Assembly (NCBI GenBank): GCA_902597545.1
Contig: CACJYD010000002.1
Span: 1 to 64,000 of the forward strand
Direction of reading: 5' to 3'
Length of the DNA stretch: 64,000 nt
Source: an uncultured Bacteroidota bacterium
GTDB lineage: Bacteria > Bacteroidota > Bacteroidia > Flavobacteriales > Flavobacteriaceae
A program made the position numbers and the translations under genes. Within the stretch, counting starts at the first letter, position 1. Each line of letters begins with the position of its first letter. Below the pieces are notes generated by a model that ran no database searches, had not been told where the DNA came from, and saw only the letters and a program-made list of their open reading frames with translations. This document shows, one piece after another, positions 27,339 to 37,846 of the stretch.

Positions 27339-28577
27339 ATGAATACTGAGATTCAAAATATTAAACAAAGATTTGAAATTATTGGAACTTACTCAGGACT
27401 TGATAGAGCCATTGAAAAAGCAGTCCGAGTTTCTCCAACAGATATAACAGTTTTAGTTACTGGTGAAAGTGGGGTTGGAAAAGAGGCTTTCCCAAAAATA
27501 ATTCATCAACTTTCCCATAGAAAACACAATAAATTTATTGCTGTAAACTGTGGAGCAATCCCCGAGGGCACAATTGATTCTGAACTTTTTGGACATGAGA
27601 AAGGTGCTTTTACCGGAGCTACATCCTCAAGATCAGGTTATTTTGAAGTTGCTGATGGAGGAACAATTTTTTTAGATGAAGTAGGTGAACTTCCTTTAAC
27701 TACCCAAGTTAGACTATTACGGGTTTTAGAAAATGGAGAATTTATTAAGGTAGGATCTTCCAAAGTTCAAAAAACAAATGTTAGAATAGTCGCTGCTACA
27801 AATTTAAATATGGAAGATGCAATCACTAAAGGAAAATTTAGGGAAGATCTTTTTTACAGACTTAGCACCGTAGAAATAAAGATTCCTCCGCTCAGGGAGA
27901 GAAAAACTGACATAATACTCCTCTTCAGAAAATTTGCATCAGACTTTGCAAAAAAATATAACATGCCAACCGTAAGACTTAATGATGATGCTCAAAGAAT
28001 TTTACAAGAATATAATTGGAATGGAAATATAAGACAACTAAAAAATATTACTGAACAATTGTCAGTCCTGGAACAAGAAAGAGCTATCAATGGCGATATG
28101 ATTTCTACATATTTACCAGACCCAAAAAATAACCTTCCAGCATTAATATCTGATAATAAAAGCGATAGTGATTTTTCTTCCGAAAGAGAAATTCTTTATA
28201 AAATTCTTTTTGATATGAAAAGAGATCTAAATGAATTGAAAAAATTAACCAATAATTTTAAGAAAACTTCGTCAAATGAATCTGAAAAATTGGATGATAT
28301 CCAAAGTTTGATTCCAAAAAAATTTAAAGAAATTGATGATTCAAATAATCAAAATAATGTTTTGTTAGATGATAATTATGAAAACAAAAATGATAAGTAT
28401 TCTTTTGCTGAAGAAATAATTGAGGAGGAAACTCTGTCCATCCAAGATAAAGAACTAGAATTAATTATAAAAGCACTAGAAAGGAATAATGGAAGAAGAA
28501 AAGCAGCAGCAAATGAATTAGGAATATCTGAGAGAACTCTTTATAGAAAAATTAAACAATATGACCTTGAACTTTAA
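27339..28577 (+). CDS. sigma-54-dependent transcriptional activator
   Basis: A 412-residue enhancer-binding protein with no receiver or sensor domain: the AAA+ domain begins near residue 12. Walker A is GESGVGKE, the sigma-54 contact loop is GAFTGA at residues 89-94, Walker B is FLDEVGEL and RIVAATN is sensor I. A Ser/Asn/Asp-rich linker (about 260-365) leads to a Fis-type helix-turn-helix (RRKAAANELGISERTLYRKIKQY). Lack of an N-terminal domain suggests constitutive activity or control by partner proteins. It lies 4 bases after miaB and overlaps lptE by 17. Confidence 0.95.
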   Translation: MNTEIQNIKQRFEIIGTYSGLDRAIEKAVRVSPTDITVLVTGESGVGKEAFPKIIHQLSHRKHNKFIAVNCGAIPEGTIDSELFGHEKGAFTGATSSRSGYFEVADGGTIFLDEVGELPLTTQVRLLRVLENGEFIKVGSSKVQKTNVRIVAATNLNMEDAITKGKFREDLFYRLSTVEIKIPPLRERKTDIILLFRKFASDFAKKYNMPTVRLNDDAQRILQEYNWNGNIRQLKNITEQLSVLEQERAINGDMISTYLPDPKNNLPALISDNKSDSDFSSEREILYKILFDMKRDLNELKKLTNNFKKTSSNESEKLDDIQSLIPKKFKEIDDSNNQNNVLLDDNYENKNDKYSFAEEIIEEETLSIQDKELELIIKALERNNGRRKAAANELGISERTLYRKIKQYDLEL

Positions 28578-29085
28578 AAAAATTATTTTAACTATTTCCA
28601 TAATGTTTTTTATTAATGGTTGTGGGAATTATTCGTTCACAGGAGCTTCAATACCTGAGGGAACAGAATCTTTTCAGGTAAATCTGTTTGATAATAATGC
28701 AGGAAACAATACAGGATCAATATTTGAGCCTGGTTTAGACAGAGATTTTACTATTGCTTTGCAGAATATTTTGGAGAATCAAACTAACCTTCAAATGGTT
28801 CAAAGTAATGGAGATTTATTATATGAGGGTGAAATTGTTGAATATCGTGTCAGTCCAATGACAGCTACATCAGATTTAAACGCAGCTCAAAATAGACTTT
28901 CAATCAGTGTTAATGTTAGCTTTCAAAATTTTAAGAAAGAAGATGATAGTTTTGAAAGACGTTTCTCTTTTTATTTCGATTTTCCTGCTGAACAACAGTT
29001 GATTTCTATTAAAAGTGAAGCTCATGAAATCATTTTTGAAAGAATTACACAAGATATATTTAACGCTTCATTAGCTAAATGGTAA
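28561..29085 (+). CDS. lptE: LPS-assembly lipoprotein LptE
   Basis: A 174-residue lipoprotein (lipobox INGC near residue 21). In Bacteroidota LptE-family proteins the sequence after the lipid cysteine reads GNYSFTGASIPEGTESFQV, as here, and the protein helps LptD insert lipopolysaccharide in the outer membrane. The body has the two-helix, mixed-sheet pattern (ILENQTNLQMVQSNGDLLYEGEIVEY). It overlaps the activator gene by 17 bases and the next gene by 7, suggesting translational coupling. Confidence 0.85.
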   Translation: MTLNFKKIILTISIMFFINGCGNYSFTGASIPEGTESFQVNLFDNNAGNNTGSIFEPGLDRDFTIALQNILENQTNLQMVQSNGDLLYEGEIVEYRVSPMTATSDLNAAQNRLSISVNVSFQNFKKEDDSFERRFSFYFDFPAEQQLISIKSEAHEIIFERITQDIFNASLAKW

Positions 29086-29684
29086 ATAATACAAAAAATA
29101 CTGTTTTAAATATTCTAAAAAATAACAAGGAATTAAATAAAACTGATTTAAAAGTTTTAAAAAGTATTTCTAAAAAATTTCCCTTTTTTACACCTAGTAA
29201 AGTCTTGTCTTTATTATTAGCGAAAAAATATAAAACAATTGATTATTCTAAAATTCTAGAATCAACAGCAACAAATATTACTGATAGAATTCATCTGTAT
29301 TATATTTTAAATAATGATATTCTGAAAGATGTTGATAAACAAGCAATTGTAAGTGATTTTAAAGAAGCTAATTTAAAAAATGAAATATCTTTTTTAGATT
29401 GGTTATCAAAAACGAAACCTACACCTAATAGTTCTGAAAAAAAATTAAAAGGCTTTAATTCAAATGACTTTAGGCTAGATGATTTAAAGGCTAAAAAACA
29501 TGATGATTTAAAAATTAAGAAAAAAGACTATATGACTGAAACTCTTGCTGATCTTTATATTACTCAAGGTAAATATCATGAAGCTCTGAAGGCTTACAAG
29601 GTATTATGTTTGAAATATCCAGAAAAAATCAGTTTATTTGCAGACCAAATTAAGTTTATAAAAAAACAAATTAAAAATCAATAA
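29079..29684 (+). CDS. conserved hypothetical protein with C-terminal TPR-like motif
   Basis: A 201-residue soluble protein without signal or membrane segment. The N-terminal half is helical and Lys-rich (KTDLKVLKSISKKFPFFTPSKVLSLLLAKK), the middle is a charged linker, and the C-terminus (TLADLYITQGKYHEALKAYKVLCLKYPEK) reads as one tetratricopeptide repeat. Location between lptE and secG is, to my recollection, conserved in Flavobacteriia. Start and stop overlap both neighbours, so it is co-translated with them. Function unknown. Confidence 0.78.
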   Translation: MVNNTKNTVLNILKNNKELNKTDLKVLKSISKKFPFFTPSKVLSLLLAKKYKTIDYSKILESTATNITDRIHLYYILNNDILKDVDKQAIVSDFKEANLKNEISFLDWLSKTKPTPNSSEKKLKGFNSNDFRLDDLKAKKHDDLKIKKKDYMTETLADLYITQGKYHEALKAYKVLCLKYPEKISLFADQIKFIKKQIKNQ

Positions 29685-30013
29685 TGTATAACATAATACT
29701 ATTCTTAATAATCTTTCTTTCATTTTTACTTGTCTTAGTAATTATGGTACAAAATCCTAAAGGAGGTGGATTGGCTTCAACTTTTGGTGGAGATTCTCAA
29801 CAAATAGGTGGAGTAAAGAAAACCACAGATTTTTTGGATCGAAGCACATGGATCTTAGCCTCGCTTTTGTTTTTACTTATTCTTTTCTCCAATATCACAT
29901 TAAACTCTGGAAATGAGGTCAATCAATCTGAACTCTTAAACAACAATGATGATATTGTTATTGAAGAGATTTTAGAAGATGACTCTAGTCAGGTCCCTGA
30001 TTTAGATAATTAG
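29684..30013 (+). CDS. secG: preprotein translocase subunit SecG
   Basis: A 109-residue inner-membrane protein with two helices (residues about 2-22 and 54-72) around the signature VQNPKGGGLASTFGGD cytoplasmic loop, and an acidic C-terminal tail. It supports SecYEG translocation. The ATG overlaps the stop of the upstream gene by one base. The last gene before the groES regulatory region. Confidence 0.95.
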   Translation: MYNIILFLIIFLSFLLVLVIMVQNPKGGGLASTFGGDSQQIGGVKKTTDFLDRSTWILASLLFLLILFSNITLNSGNEVNQSELLNNNDDIVIEEILEDDSSQVPDLDN

Positions 30014-30014
30014 T

Positions 30015-30029
30015 ATGTCAGCATGGCAT
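30015..30029 (+). promoter_or_regulatory. imperfect dyad upstream of groES, possible operator
   Basis: ATGTCAGCATGGCAT is a 15-base inverted repeat of the form ATGYCA-N3-TGRCAT with only one mismatched pair (T/G) outside the centre. It begins right after the secG stop, about 42 bases upstream of a TTGGCAT element. Its symmetry and position suggest a binding site for a dimeric regulator; none is identified. Confidence 0.35.
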
Positions 30030-30070
30030 AAATAAGTCTCGTGGAAGTACTTTTTGACATAGAATTTTGT

Positions 30071-30086
30071 TTGGCATGATTGATGA
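30071..30086 (+). promoter_or_regulatory. possible sigma-54-like promoter of groES-groEL
   Basis: TTGGCATGATTGATGA. The -24 half (TTGGCA) fits the sigma-54 consensus; 12 bases on, the -12 half reads TGA instead of TGC. A gene for a sigma-54 activator lies 1.5 kb upstream. The match is partial, so the call is weak. Confidence 0.28.
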
Positions 30087-30107
30087 AAACATTAAAAAAA
30101 ATAAATT

Positions 30108-30386
30108 ATGAGTAAAGTAAATATTAAACCACTAGCAGACAGAGTTCTGGTTGAACCTCTCGAAGCTGAAACAAAGACAGCATCAGGAATTATTATTCCT
30201 GACACTGCTAAGGAAAAGCCTCAAAAGGGCAACGTAGTTGCTGTTGGATCTGGTACTAAAGACAATCCTATAACAGTCAAAGTTGGTCAAACTGTTTTAT
30301 ATGGTAAGTATTCAGGTACTGAACTTAAATTTGAAGGTAAAGATTTTTTAATAATGAGGGAAAGTGATATCCTCGCAATTGTTTAA
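30108..30386 (+). CDS. groES: co-chaperonin GroES
   Basis: A 92-residue subunit of the heptameric lid of the chaperonin. [12 protein letters not shown] at the start, the mobile-loop region [18 protein letters not shown] and [13 protein letters not shown]-like C-terminus fit the family along its whole length. It precedes groEL by 16 bases in the universal operon order. The 94-base upstream region holds a dyad and a TTGGCA element that may control the pair. Confidence 0.97.
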   Translation: MSKVNIKPLADRVLVEPLEAETKTASGIIIPDTAKEKPQKGNVVAVGSGTKDNPITVKVGQTVLYGKYSGTELKFEGKDFLIMRESDILAIV

Positions 30387-30390
30387 TTAA

Positions 30391-32034
<1,644 letters not shown>

Positions 32035-32051
32035 TTTCACTGGTATTACTT

Positions 32052-32084
32052 AAAAAAAAGCTGCAATTATGCAGCTTTTTTTTT
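32052..32084 (+). terminator. rho-independent terminator of groES-groEL
   Basis: AAAAAAAAGCTGC (32052-32064), loop AATTAT, GCAGC and a T-tract (32071-32084). It lies between groEL and purH and separates the two transcription units. Confidence 0.92.
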
Positions 32085-32115
32085 GTAAAAGATTATTTTT
32101 ATGATCTTTCATAAA

Positions 32116-33621
32116 ATGTCAACAAAAAATCAAAAATCTGCATTAATATCTGTCTTTAATAAAGATAGGATAGGCGAAATTGCTCAAAAACTTACTGATT
32201 TAAATATCAATATTATTTCAACTGGTGGAACTGAGAAATTTTTAAAAAAATTAGGATTTAAAGTTGATAAAGTTGAGGAAATAACAGAATATCCATCAAT
32301 CTTTGGTGGAAGAGTTAAGACACTACACCCAAAGGTTTTTGGTGGAATTTTATTTCGCCGAAATTTACCAGAGGACATAGATGAAAAAAATAAGTTTAAA
32401 ATACCTTCAATCGATTACGTAATTGTTGATTTATATCCATTTGAACAAACCGTGAAAGATTCAAAATCACATAGTGAAATAATTGAAAAAATTGATATTG
32501 GAGGTATATCTTTAATTAGAGCTGCTGCCAAAAATTATAATGATGTTGTTTGTGTTTCTTGTACTGATCAATACGATAATTTTATTAAAGATCTAAATGA
32601 AAATGATGGTATTTTTTCATTGGAAACTAAAAAAGATTATGCTTTAAAAGCTTTTTCCATTTCCTCTAATTATGATAATCTGATATCAAATTATTTTGAA
32701 AAGGGGTTTTTGAGCGAAACAAAAGAACTAAGGTATGGTGAAAATCCTCATCAATCTGGAAAGTTTGTTGGAAATTTAAATGATGTTTTTGAGAAATTAA
32801 ATGGAAAAAGTTTATCCTATAATAATTTACTTGATATTGACTCAGCAATGAATATCATTTTAGAATTTTGGAATGATAAACCTACATTTGCAATACTTAA
32901 ACACAACAATGCATGTGGATTAGCAACAAGAAACAATATTTTTGACGCCTACAGATTAGCGCTTGAAGGAGATCCAATTTCAGCATTTGGAGGTGTTTTG
33001 ATATCAAATTCTAACATTGACATTAAAACTTCAAAATTAATCAGTGGATTGTTTTTTGAAGTTATTATAGCTCCAACTTATGACATGGATGCATTGGAAG
33101 TATTAAAACTGAAAAAAAATAGAATTATTTTAAAAACAAAAAACTTGAATTTTGATAAAGTTTCATCAAGATCATGTTTAAATGGAAAACTCGTACAAGA
33201 AAAGGACTTTTTAACTGATTCAAAAGAAGATCTAAAGTATGTAACTGAAAAAAAACCAAATAACTCTCAAATTGATGATTTATTGTTTGCTTCAAAAATA
33301 TGTAAACATACCAAATCCAATACTATAGTCTTAGTAAAGAATAATCAATTAATTTCATCTGGAACTGGACAAACATCCAGAGTTGATGCATTAAATCAGG
33401 CAATTGATAAAGCAAAAAAGTTTAATTTCGATTTAGAAGGTGCTGTTATGGCTAGTGATGCATTTTTTCCTTTTCCAGATTGTGTTGAAATTGCTTTCCA
33501 AAATGGTATTAGTTCTGTCATTCAGCCAGGTGGATCCATAAAAGATAAACTATCTATTGATTTTTGTAATTCTAATTCTATGTCAATGGTAATGACTGGA
33601 AATAGGCACTTTAAGCATTAA
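32116..33621 (+). CDS. purH: bifunctional AICAR transformylase / IMP cyclohydrolase
   Basis: Catalyses the last two steps of purine synthesis. The ATG at 32116 (MSTKNQKSALISVFNKD) is preferred to one five codons upstream, from the usual N-terminus. The 501-residue protein has the MGS-like cyclohydrolase domain (STGGTEKFL; GGRVKTLHPKVFGGIL) and the AICAR transformylase domain (RYGENPHQ; LKHNNACG with the catalytic Lys-His; PFPDCVEIA). It stands alone between the groEL terminator and mreB. Confidence 0.96.
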   Translation: MSTKNQKSALISVFNKDRIGEIAQKLTDLNINIISTGGTEKFLKKLGFKVDKVEEITEYPSIFGGRVKTLHPKVFGGILFRRNLPEDIDEKNKFKIPSIDYVIVDLYPFEQTVKDSKSHSEIIEKIDIGGISLIRAAAKNYNDVVCVSCTDQYDNFIKDLNENDGIFSLETKKDYALKAFSISSNYDNLISNYFEKGFLSETKELRYGENPHQSGKFVGNLNDVFEKLNGKSLSYNNLLDIDSAMNIILEFWNDKPTFAILKHNNACGLATRNNIFDAYRLALEGDPISAFGGVLISNSNIDIKTSKLISGLFFEVIIAPTYDMDALEVLKLKKNRIILKTKNLNFDKVSSRSCLNGKLVQEKDFLTDSKEDLKYVTEKKPNNSQIDDLLFASKICKHTKSNTIVLVKNNQLISSGTGQTSRVDALNQAIDKAKKFNFDLEGAVMASDAFFPFPDCVEIAFQNGISSVIQPGGSIKDKLSIDFCNSNSMSMVMTGNRHFKH

Positions 33622-33650
33622 TTTATTAACTTTAAATAATAATTTGATAT

Positions 33651-34679
33651 ATGAGTTTTTTCGATTTTTGGACTGAAGCTATAGCAATTGACTTGGGCAC
33701 TGCAAATACCTTAATTATACATAATGATAAAGTTGTAGTTGATAGCCCCTCGATCGTTGCAATAGATCAAAAATCAGGAAAAATTATTGCTGTTGGAAAG
33801 GAAGCAAAATTAATGCATGGTAAGACTCATGAAAATATAAAAACAATAAGACCCCTAAAGGATGGTGTTATTGCTGATTTTAATGCATCTGAGCAAATGA
33901 TTGGTCAACTTATTAAAAGTATTCCAACACTTAATAAAAGATTTTATTCCCCATCATTAAAAATGGTTATTTGTATTCCTTCGGGTATTACAGAAGTTGA
34001 AATGCGAGCTGTAAGGGAATCTGCTGAAAGAGTTAATGGAAAAGAAGTATATCTTATTCACGAACCCATGGCTGCGGCCATTGGAATTGGGGTTGATATT
34101 AATCAACCAAAAGGTAACATGATTATCGATATTGGAGGTGGAACTACTGAAATAGCTGTAATTGCATTAGCTGGAATTGTTTGCGATAAGTCTGTGAAAA
34201 TAGCAGGGGACGTTTTCACCGAAGATATAGTTTTTTATATGAGAACCCAGCATAATTTATCTATTGGTGATAGAACAGCAGAAAAAATTAAAATTAGTAT
34301 TGGATCTGCATTAGATGAGCTAGAGAATCCCCCTGAAAACATGCTTGTACAAGGTCGTGATCTGCTTTCAGGAAAACCCAAAGAAATTTCTATTGGATAT
34401 CGTGAAATTTCTAAAGCTCTTGATAAATCAATCATTAGAATTGAGGAATCTGTAATGGAGACATTGTCTCAAACACCTCCCGAACTTGCTGCCGATATTT
34501 ACAATACTGGTATTTATCTTGCAGGAGGAGGCTCTATGTTGAGAGGACTTGATAAAAGAATTTCAAAAAAAACTGATTTGCCTGTCTTTATTGCTGAAGA
34601 TCCTTTAAGAGCCGTTGTGAGAGGAACAGGAATAACTTTAAAAAATATAGAACGTTATAAGAACGTATTAGTGAAATAA
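33651..34679 (+). CDS. mreB: rod-shape actin homologue MreB
   Basis: A 342-residue actin-like ATPase that directs lateral wall growth beneath the inner membrane. Signature segments are IAIDLGTANTLI (phosphate 1), IDIGGGTTEIAVIALAG (phosphate 2) and YLAGGGSMLRGL (adenosine). The N-terminal MSFFDFW is an amphipathic membrane-binding segment. First of five tightly packed genes, so the organism is probably rod-shaped. Confidence 0.97.
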   Translation: MSFFDFWTEAIAIDLGTANTLIIHNDKVVVDSPSIVAIDQKSGKIIAVGKEAKLMHGKTHENIKTIRPLKDGVIADFNASEQMIGQLIKSIPTLNKRFYSPSLKMVICIPSGITEVEMRAVRESAERVNGKEVYLIHEPMAAAIGIGVDINQPKGNMIIDIGGGTTEIAVIALAGIVCDKSVKIAGDVFTEDIVFYMRTQHNLSIGDRTAEKIKISIGSALDELENPPENMLVQGRDLLSGKPKEISIGYREISKALDKSIIRIEESVMETLSQTPPELAADIYNTGIYLAGGGSMLRGLDKRISKKTDLPVFIAEDPLRAVVRGTGITLKNIERYKNVLVK

Positions 34680-34685
34680 AATTTA

Positions 34686-35492
34686 ATGCGAAGAATAATT
34701 GATTTTTTAATTAAAAACATTCACTCTTTAACGTTTACTTTTCTACTTTCATTTTCTTTAATTCAGATAATTGATAAAAATTTTTATCATAATTCTAAAT
34801 TTAATTTTTATTCAAATTCAGTAATTAATACAATAAATGATTTCAAACAAAATTTTTCTGAATATTTTGAATTAAAAATAATCAATGAAAATTTAATTAT
34901 AGAAAATACACTTTTAAAAAATAACTCTATTAATACAGCTGAAAATGATTCAATTATTTCAGATGAAAATTATACTTATATACCCGCAAAAATTATTTCT
35001 AATAGCATAAAATTTTCTAAAAATTTCATTACAATAAATAAAGGAATTAATCAAAAAATAAATGTTGAAGATGGTGTTATCTCTAAAATAGGCGTTATAG
35101 GAATTATTAATAATAACTCTGATAAATTTTCAACAGTTATTTCTATACTTAATACAGATCTAAAAATAAATGCAAAAGTTAAAAACACAAACCATTTTGG
35201 ATCTTTAAGTTGGGATGCAAATAATTTTCAGATAATGAATCTCGATGATGTCCCAAAAAGTGCACTCATTAAAAACGGGGATACAATTCAAACTGGTGGA
35301 ATGTCATCAATATTTCCTGAAGATATTCCAATTGGTACAATAATAGAGTATTCTCTTCCGGATGCTAGTAATTACTATAAAATTAAAGTAAAACTTTTTG
35401 AAGATATTGGTTCAGTGAATAATGTGTATGTAGTAAAAAACAACTTTAAACAAGAGATTAAAGATTTAGAAAAAAATAATGAAAAATATTAA
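34686..35492 (+). CDS. mreC: rod-shape protein MreC
   Basis: A 268-residue periplasmic protein with one N-terminal transmembrane helix (about 13-30), a coiled-coil (about 50-80) and two beta-barrel-like domains (ITINKGINQKINVEDGVISKIGVIGII; GDTIQTGGMSSIFPEDIPIGTI). It links MreB to the elongasome enzymes. It lies 6 bases after mreB and overlaps mreD by 14, suggesting coupled translation. Confidence 0.94.
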   Translation: MRRIIDFLIKNIHSLTFTFLLSFSLIQIIDKNFYHNSKFNFYSNSVINTINDFKQNFSEYFELKIINENLIIENTLLKNNSINTAENDSIISDENYTYIPAKIISNSIKFSKNFITINKGINQKINVEDGVISKIGVIGIINNNSDKFSTVISILNTDLKINAKVKNTNHFGSLSWDANNFQIMNLDDVPKSALIKNGDTIQTGGMSSIFPEDIPIGTIIEYSLPDASNYYKIKVKLFEDIGSVNNVYVVKNNFKQEIKDLEKNNEKY

Positions 35493-35997
35493 TCAATTAG
35501 TTTTTTTAAGATTTCTATTTATAATATTAAGTCAAATATTGATTTTTAATAATATTTTAATTTATGGAATCAGCCCTAATATTTATTTAATATTTCTGAT
35601 AGTTTTTCCATTAACTTATAATAAATCATTATTCTATATATATATTTTTATAGCAGGATTAATTCTTGATTTTTTTTCAAATACTTATGGAATAATTACA
35701 TTTTCTCTCTTACTTTCAGCTTGGTTCAGACCATATTTTTTAAAATTTTCTTTTGGTCACTTTGATGCTAGTAAGGTTAGAAAAACAGCTGACTACATTA
35801 AAGAAACTAGTTTATACCAAAAATTAACATTTTTAATTTTAATGTATTTCACTCATCAATTTTTACTTTTTAGTGTTGAAGCTTTTTCATTTGAAAAATT
35901 AGATTGGATTATTAAAAAAACTCTGATAAGTACAATAATTTCTATAATTTTATGTTACATTTTCATTCTTATTTTTTACACAAAAAATGCGAGATAA
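35479..35997 (+). CDS. mreD: rod-shape protein MreD
   Basis: A 172-residue hydrophobic protein with about five membrane helices (starting FLRFLFIILSQILIFNNI) and the GISPNIYLIFLIVFPL and GLILDFFSNTYG segments typical of MreD. It stabilises the MreBC complex in the inner membrane. Identification also rests on position, overlapping mreC by 14 bases and mrdA by 11. Confidence 0.9.
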   Translation: MKNINQLVFLRFLFIILSQILIFNNILIYGISPNIYLIFLIVFPLTYNKSLFYIYIFIAGLILDFFSNTYGIITFSLLLSAWFRPYFLKFSFGHFDASKVRKTADYIKETSLYQKLTFLILMYFTHQFLLFSVEAFSFEKLDWIIKKTLISTIISIILCYIFILIFYTKNAR

Positions 35998-37846
35998 ATT
36001 ACTTCAAGTATTAATAATTGTTATTTCATCTATACTAACAATTCAACTTTTTAATCTTCAAGTTTTAAATAAAAAAAATAGCGATGTGTCTTCTAAAGCA
36101 TCCGTACAAAAAATATATAACTTTCCAGAGAGAGGTTACCTCTATGACCGTAATAACAAACTTATTGTTTCAAATCAACCATATTATGATTTATTAATTG
36201 TACCAAATGATGTTAATATTAATGATAGTATTAAAATTGCTAATGATCTAGGAATAAGTGTAAAAGATTTTAATAACAAATATAAAAAAGCGAGAAAATT
36301 TTCTCCACTAAAAGCTTCAATATTCATCTCTAGTCTCACCAAAGAAGAATATGCCAAAATTCAGGAAAAAATGTGGAAATTAAGTGGCTTTTTTGTTCAA
36401 AAAAATTCTAAAAGAAAGTATAACTATTCAACTGCTGCAAATCTATTTGGATATATAAGTGAAGTGAATGATTATGAGATAAAAAACAACTCATATTATA
36501 AATCCGGTGAGATGATTGGTAGACAAGGTCTGGAGAAAACTTATGAATCAATTTTGAGAGGTGAAAAAGGTGTTAATTATTTTCAAAAAGATAAGTTCAA
36601 TAGAATTATTGGTAAGTTCAATAATGGAATTAATGATACTCTTCCAATTATATCAAAAAAACTAAAACTGACGTTAGATATCGATCTTCAAACATATGGA
36701 GATTCTCTAATGAATAACAAATATGGAAGTATTGTAGCTATCGAACCAAAAAGTGGTGAAATACTTGCATTAGTAAATTCACCAGGATATGATCCAAACT
36801 TACTAGTAGGAAGAGAAAGATCTGAAAGATATAGATCTTTAAATAATGATTCAATTGGAAAGCCCCTCTTCGACAGAGGTTTACAAGGTCAATATCCCCC
36901 TGGTTCAACATTTAAAATTATAAATGCACTCATTGGTTTACAGGAAAATATAATCAAACAAGAAACAACTTTTAAATGTGATGGTGGTCATTTTTATGCA
37001 AGAAATTCTTTTATGAAGTGTCACACATCAGAACCTACTTTTACGAATTTAAATAATGCAGTATATACATCTTGTAACACTTATTTTGCTAAAACTTACA
37101 GAGGAATTATAGAAAATTATGATAGTCCATCAATTGGATTAGATAAATGGGTTAATTATGTAAAATCATTTGGCTTTGGAAATTATTTAGGGTATGATCA
37201 TCCTACTGGAAAACCAGGCTTTATTCCAACATCAGCTTACTACAATAGTTGGTATAATAATTCATGGAAGGCTGTAACAACTATCTCAAATTCAATTGGT
37301 CAAGGAGAAATATTGACAACTCCAATTCAATTAGCAAATTTTGCCGCTACTATTGCAAATAGGGGTTGGTATATTACTCCTCACTTTGTAAAAGAAATAG
37401 AAAACGATTCAATTAATATTAATTACAGGAAAAAAAATAAAACTCTTATTAACTCCGAGCATTTTGAGCCAGTTATAGAAGGAATGATTAATGTTGTTGA
37501 AAAAGGAACAGCAACTAATTCAATTATTCGTAATATTAAAATTGCTGGAAAAACTGGAACAGCAGAAAATTTTGTTAAAATAAATGGTATAAAGAAACAA
37601 CTAACTGATCACTCCATTTTTATAGGATTTGCACCTGCAAATGATCCTAAAATTGCTGTTTGTGTTTTTATTGAAAATGGATATTGGGGTTCAAGATGGG
37701 CAGCTCCAATTTCCAGTTTGATAATAGAGAAATATATTAATGGTGAAATTGAAAGAGATTGGCTAGAAAAATATATTTTGGAAGGTGATCTTTCAGCAGA
37801 ATATCTTAAGCCCTATTTGACAAGTAATTTTAATATTAATGAGTAG
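35987..37846 (+). CDS. mrdA: penicillin-binding protein 2 (elongation transpeptidase)
   Basis: A 619-residue class B PBP that cross-links peptidoglycan during elongation. It has one N-terminal membrane helix, the pedestal domain (ERGYLYDRNNKLIVSNQPYYDL) and the transpeptidase domain with SxxK at Ser307-Lys310 (PGSTFK), SxN at 362-364 (SCN) and KTG at 522-524. All catalytic residues are present. It overlaps mreD and rodA, so PBP2 and its SEDS partner are produced together. Confidence 0.96.
   Translation: MRDKLLQVLIIVISSILTIQLFNLQVLNKKNSDVSSKASVQKIYNFPERGYLYDRNNKLIVSNQPYYDLLIVPNDVNINDSIKIANDLGISVKDFNNKYKKARKFSPLKASIFISSLTKEEYAKIQEKMWKLSGFFVQKNSKRKYNYSTAANLFGYISEVNDYEIKNNSYYKSGEMIGRQGLEKTYESILRGEKGVNYFQKDKFNRIIGKFNNGINDTLPIISKKLKLTLDIDLQTYGDSLMNNKYGSIVAIEPKSGEILALVNSPGYDPNLLVGRERSERYRSLNNDSIGKPLFDRGLQGQYPPGSTFKIINALIGLQENIIKQETTFKCDGGHFYARNSFMKCHTSEPTFTNLNNAVYTSCNTYFAKTYRGIIENYDSPSIGLDKWVNYVKSFGFGNYLGYDHPTGKPGFIPTSAYYNSWYNNSWKAVTTISNSIGQGEILTTPIQLANFAATIANRGWYITPHFVKEIENDSININYRKKNKTLINSEHFEPVIEGMINVVEKGTATNSIIRNIKIAGKTGTAENFVKINGIKKQLTDHSIFIGFAPANDPKIAVCVFIENGYWGSRWAAPISSLIIEKYINGEIERDWLEKYILEGDLSAEYLKPYLTSNFNINE

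Noticed and set aside
32101-32115. PurH start at the ATG at 32101
   Set aside because: The ATG at 32116 matches the familiar N-terminus; the five extra residues look like leader sequence. The difference is small and not certain.
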